The notes under the pieces are model-generated. The model searched no databases and was not told the origin of the DNA. It saw only the letters and a program-made list of their open reading frames with translations. Position numbers and translations under genes: made by a program. This document shows, in pieces, positions 62,507-64,000 of a stretch of 64,000 bases of DNA; position 1 is the first letter of the stretch, and every line of letters begins with the position of its first letter. The stretch is from Vespula vulgaris (lineage: Eukaryota; Arthropoda; Insecta; Hymenoptera; Vespidae): contig NC_066590.1 of NCBI RefSeq assembly GCF_905475345.1, positions 1,106,501-1,170,500 of the forward strand, read 5' to 3'.

Positions 62507-64000
62507 GTAAGCGAGTTTTCAGTGAAACGTTTCTTTCTTTTTTTCCTTTATTCTACCTTATTATTTTTTTTTCTACCTGCTCAAAATAGTTGACATTTTT
62601 CACATTTTTCCTTGAAAAAAATGCGATATTCCCGTTCAATTGATTATATATCGAAATTATAATCTCTTTTAATTTAGTCATCCCTTAAAGACATTTTATT
62701 AAATTTGTTTTACAATTTTGCTACAGATTGTTGTCGGTAATTTTCGTTTGTTTGTATTTTCTTTGGTGGAGAGAAGGGAAGGGGAGACACGGTCCAGGAA
62801 GGGAGGAATGTTTTCATTTTGTTTTCTTTCTTTTTATATATATATATATATCTATATATATATCTATATTGTTCTCCTTCCTTTTTCTTCTTTTTTCTTC
62901 TTCTTCTTTACATATAATTTTTTTCTTAGTGCGAATTTGAAATGCGCGTATCGCAATATACTTCGTCCTTCTAAATTTCTATCACGAATTTAACAACGTA
63001 TACATATATATTACTGCGCTTTCGAATTTACTTGAGCTCTTGCGTGGGAAAATGTTTTCTTACAAAAATTCATATATTGACTAATAACAATATACATATA
63101 TTTAAAAACAATTCGCGTTCCACGTGCGGTCTTTTCATTTTCTTTTTCTTAACGTTAATATCAATGTATGTATCTATGTATGTATGTATGTATGTATGTA
63201 TGTATGTACGTATGTATGTACGTATGTATGTACGTATGTATGTACGTACGTATGTATGTATGTATGTATATACGTATATATGTATCTACGAGTGAAACGT
63301 AACGTTCGATACAATTTTTATTAATTGCGATACAATTTTTGTTTATACGCGCTCGATAATTTTTTTCTTTCTTTTCTTTCTTTTCTGTTTTTCTTTTTTT
63401 TTTTTTTTTTTATTAACAAGTCTAAATACAGAAAATCATTATTATTCGTGACGACTATCGGCCTATACGATCTTAAAGAACACGAATCATCTCGGCGAGT
63501 AAATGACATGTATTTAAATAATTTGGTTTTGGATTAAATTTTCTATTACTTTGTTGAGACACTTTGCATGCGTATATAAATGGTTAGACATAGATTATTC
63601 CAATGAGATGATTCCTGAGATAACTCGCTTCATCGATTACTTTATTTTATATTAATATATTTTCTTTTTTCTTTCTTTTTTTTTCTAAAAATTAACAGAC
63701 CAACTTCGTTGAAAGAAACAATGAAGCATTTACGAGCGATATAAAACAATGTTATTACGACTTAGTTATAATCAATTAATTATAAATTAATTATAATTCT
63801 TCTAGTTTCCTAAACGTAATATGTAAAATGTCTTATTAATTTACGAATTATTTTTACTTGAAATCATTTCAACAAAAAACAATAATTTTTTGCACACATT
63901 CGAAGTTATTTTTTTCATGCACACTCGTACGAATGTGTTGCCTATTGTCAGGGGCAATATACTGTATATACGTACTATGTTGTGAACATATTTGCTATTT
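62507..64000 (+). other. Probable first intron of the right-edge gene
   Basis: No supported exon. Contains a TA tract near 62836-62869, a Su(H)-like CGTGGGAA at 63043-63050, a long TATG/TACG repeat and poly-T tracts around 63360-63410 and 63660-63685. Confidence 0.35.
63166..63273. repeat. TATG/TACG microsatellite
   Basis: About 27 tetranucleotide units mixing TATG and TACG. It produces Met-Tyr-Val-Cys frames that are not genes. Confidence 0.95.

Noticed and set aside
63032..63324. Met-Tyr-Val-Cys repeat frames
   Set aside because: Direct translation of the TATG/TACG microsatellite.
1..64000. tRNA genes, rRNA and CRISPR arrays
   Set aside because: No cloverleaf with a B-box was seen by eye; the only direct repeats are microsatellites. 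A tRNAscan-type search would be decisive.

Overview
The window is nuclear DNA from an AT-rich insect genome. Genes are broken by short GT/AG introns, and the gaps are full of AT, TATG and trinucleotide microsatellites. A clear scabrous homologue (an insect Notch-pathway gene), together with the base composition and compact gene spacing, suggests a holometabolous insect, most likely a hymenopteran (wasp, bee or ant). That order-level guess is inference only.

I rebuilt 13 protein-coding genes exon by exon and required the codon phase to agree at every splice junction. Left to right: an unidentified giant disordered nuclear protein (minus, runs off the left edge, 1-5690); the eIF4E transporter 4E-T (minus, 11621-19046, 16 exons); a lysine-rich unidentified protein (plus, 22869-24584); CCDC174 (plus, 25321-26883, single exon); the SMC5/6 subunit Nse1 (minus, 27173-28165); the H2A-H2B chaperone HIRIP3 (plus, 29124-31456); Testin, PET plus three LIM domains (minus, 32508-35525); two small secreted paralogues (minus, 36546-37113 and 38781-39369); the axonemal nexin-dynein subunit DRC2/CCDC65 (plus, 41343-43199); ribophorin II (minus, 43733-47675, 11 exons); the m6A-writer cofactor spenito/RBM15 (minus, 51654-54339); a ZAD zinc-finger factor (plus, 55529-56944); and scabrous (minus, 57465-60559). 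A TATA promoter and first exon of a further plus-strand gene lie near 62.44-62.51 kb, with its body off the right edge.

Most genes are unrelated housekeeping genes. Three local arrangements stand out. Nse1 and HIRIP3, both chromatin genes, are head to head across a short promoter carrying two copies of an E2F-like GGCGGGATAA element. The two small secreted genes are tandem duplicates with identical architecture and TATA promoters. Scabrous has a GC-rich second intron with proneural-type E-boxes. Two degenerate hAT-like miniature transposons sit in and just after HIRIP3.

I saw no tRNA, rRNA, CRISPR array or autonomous transposon. Reading frames made of microsatellite or antisense sequence were left out. 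No new multi-gene system is evident; the best candidates for something undescribed are the secreted gene pair and the unidentified gene at the left edge.
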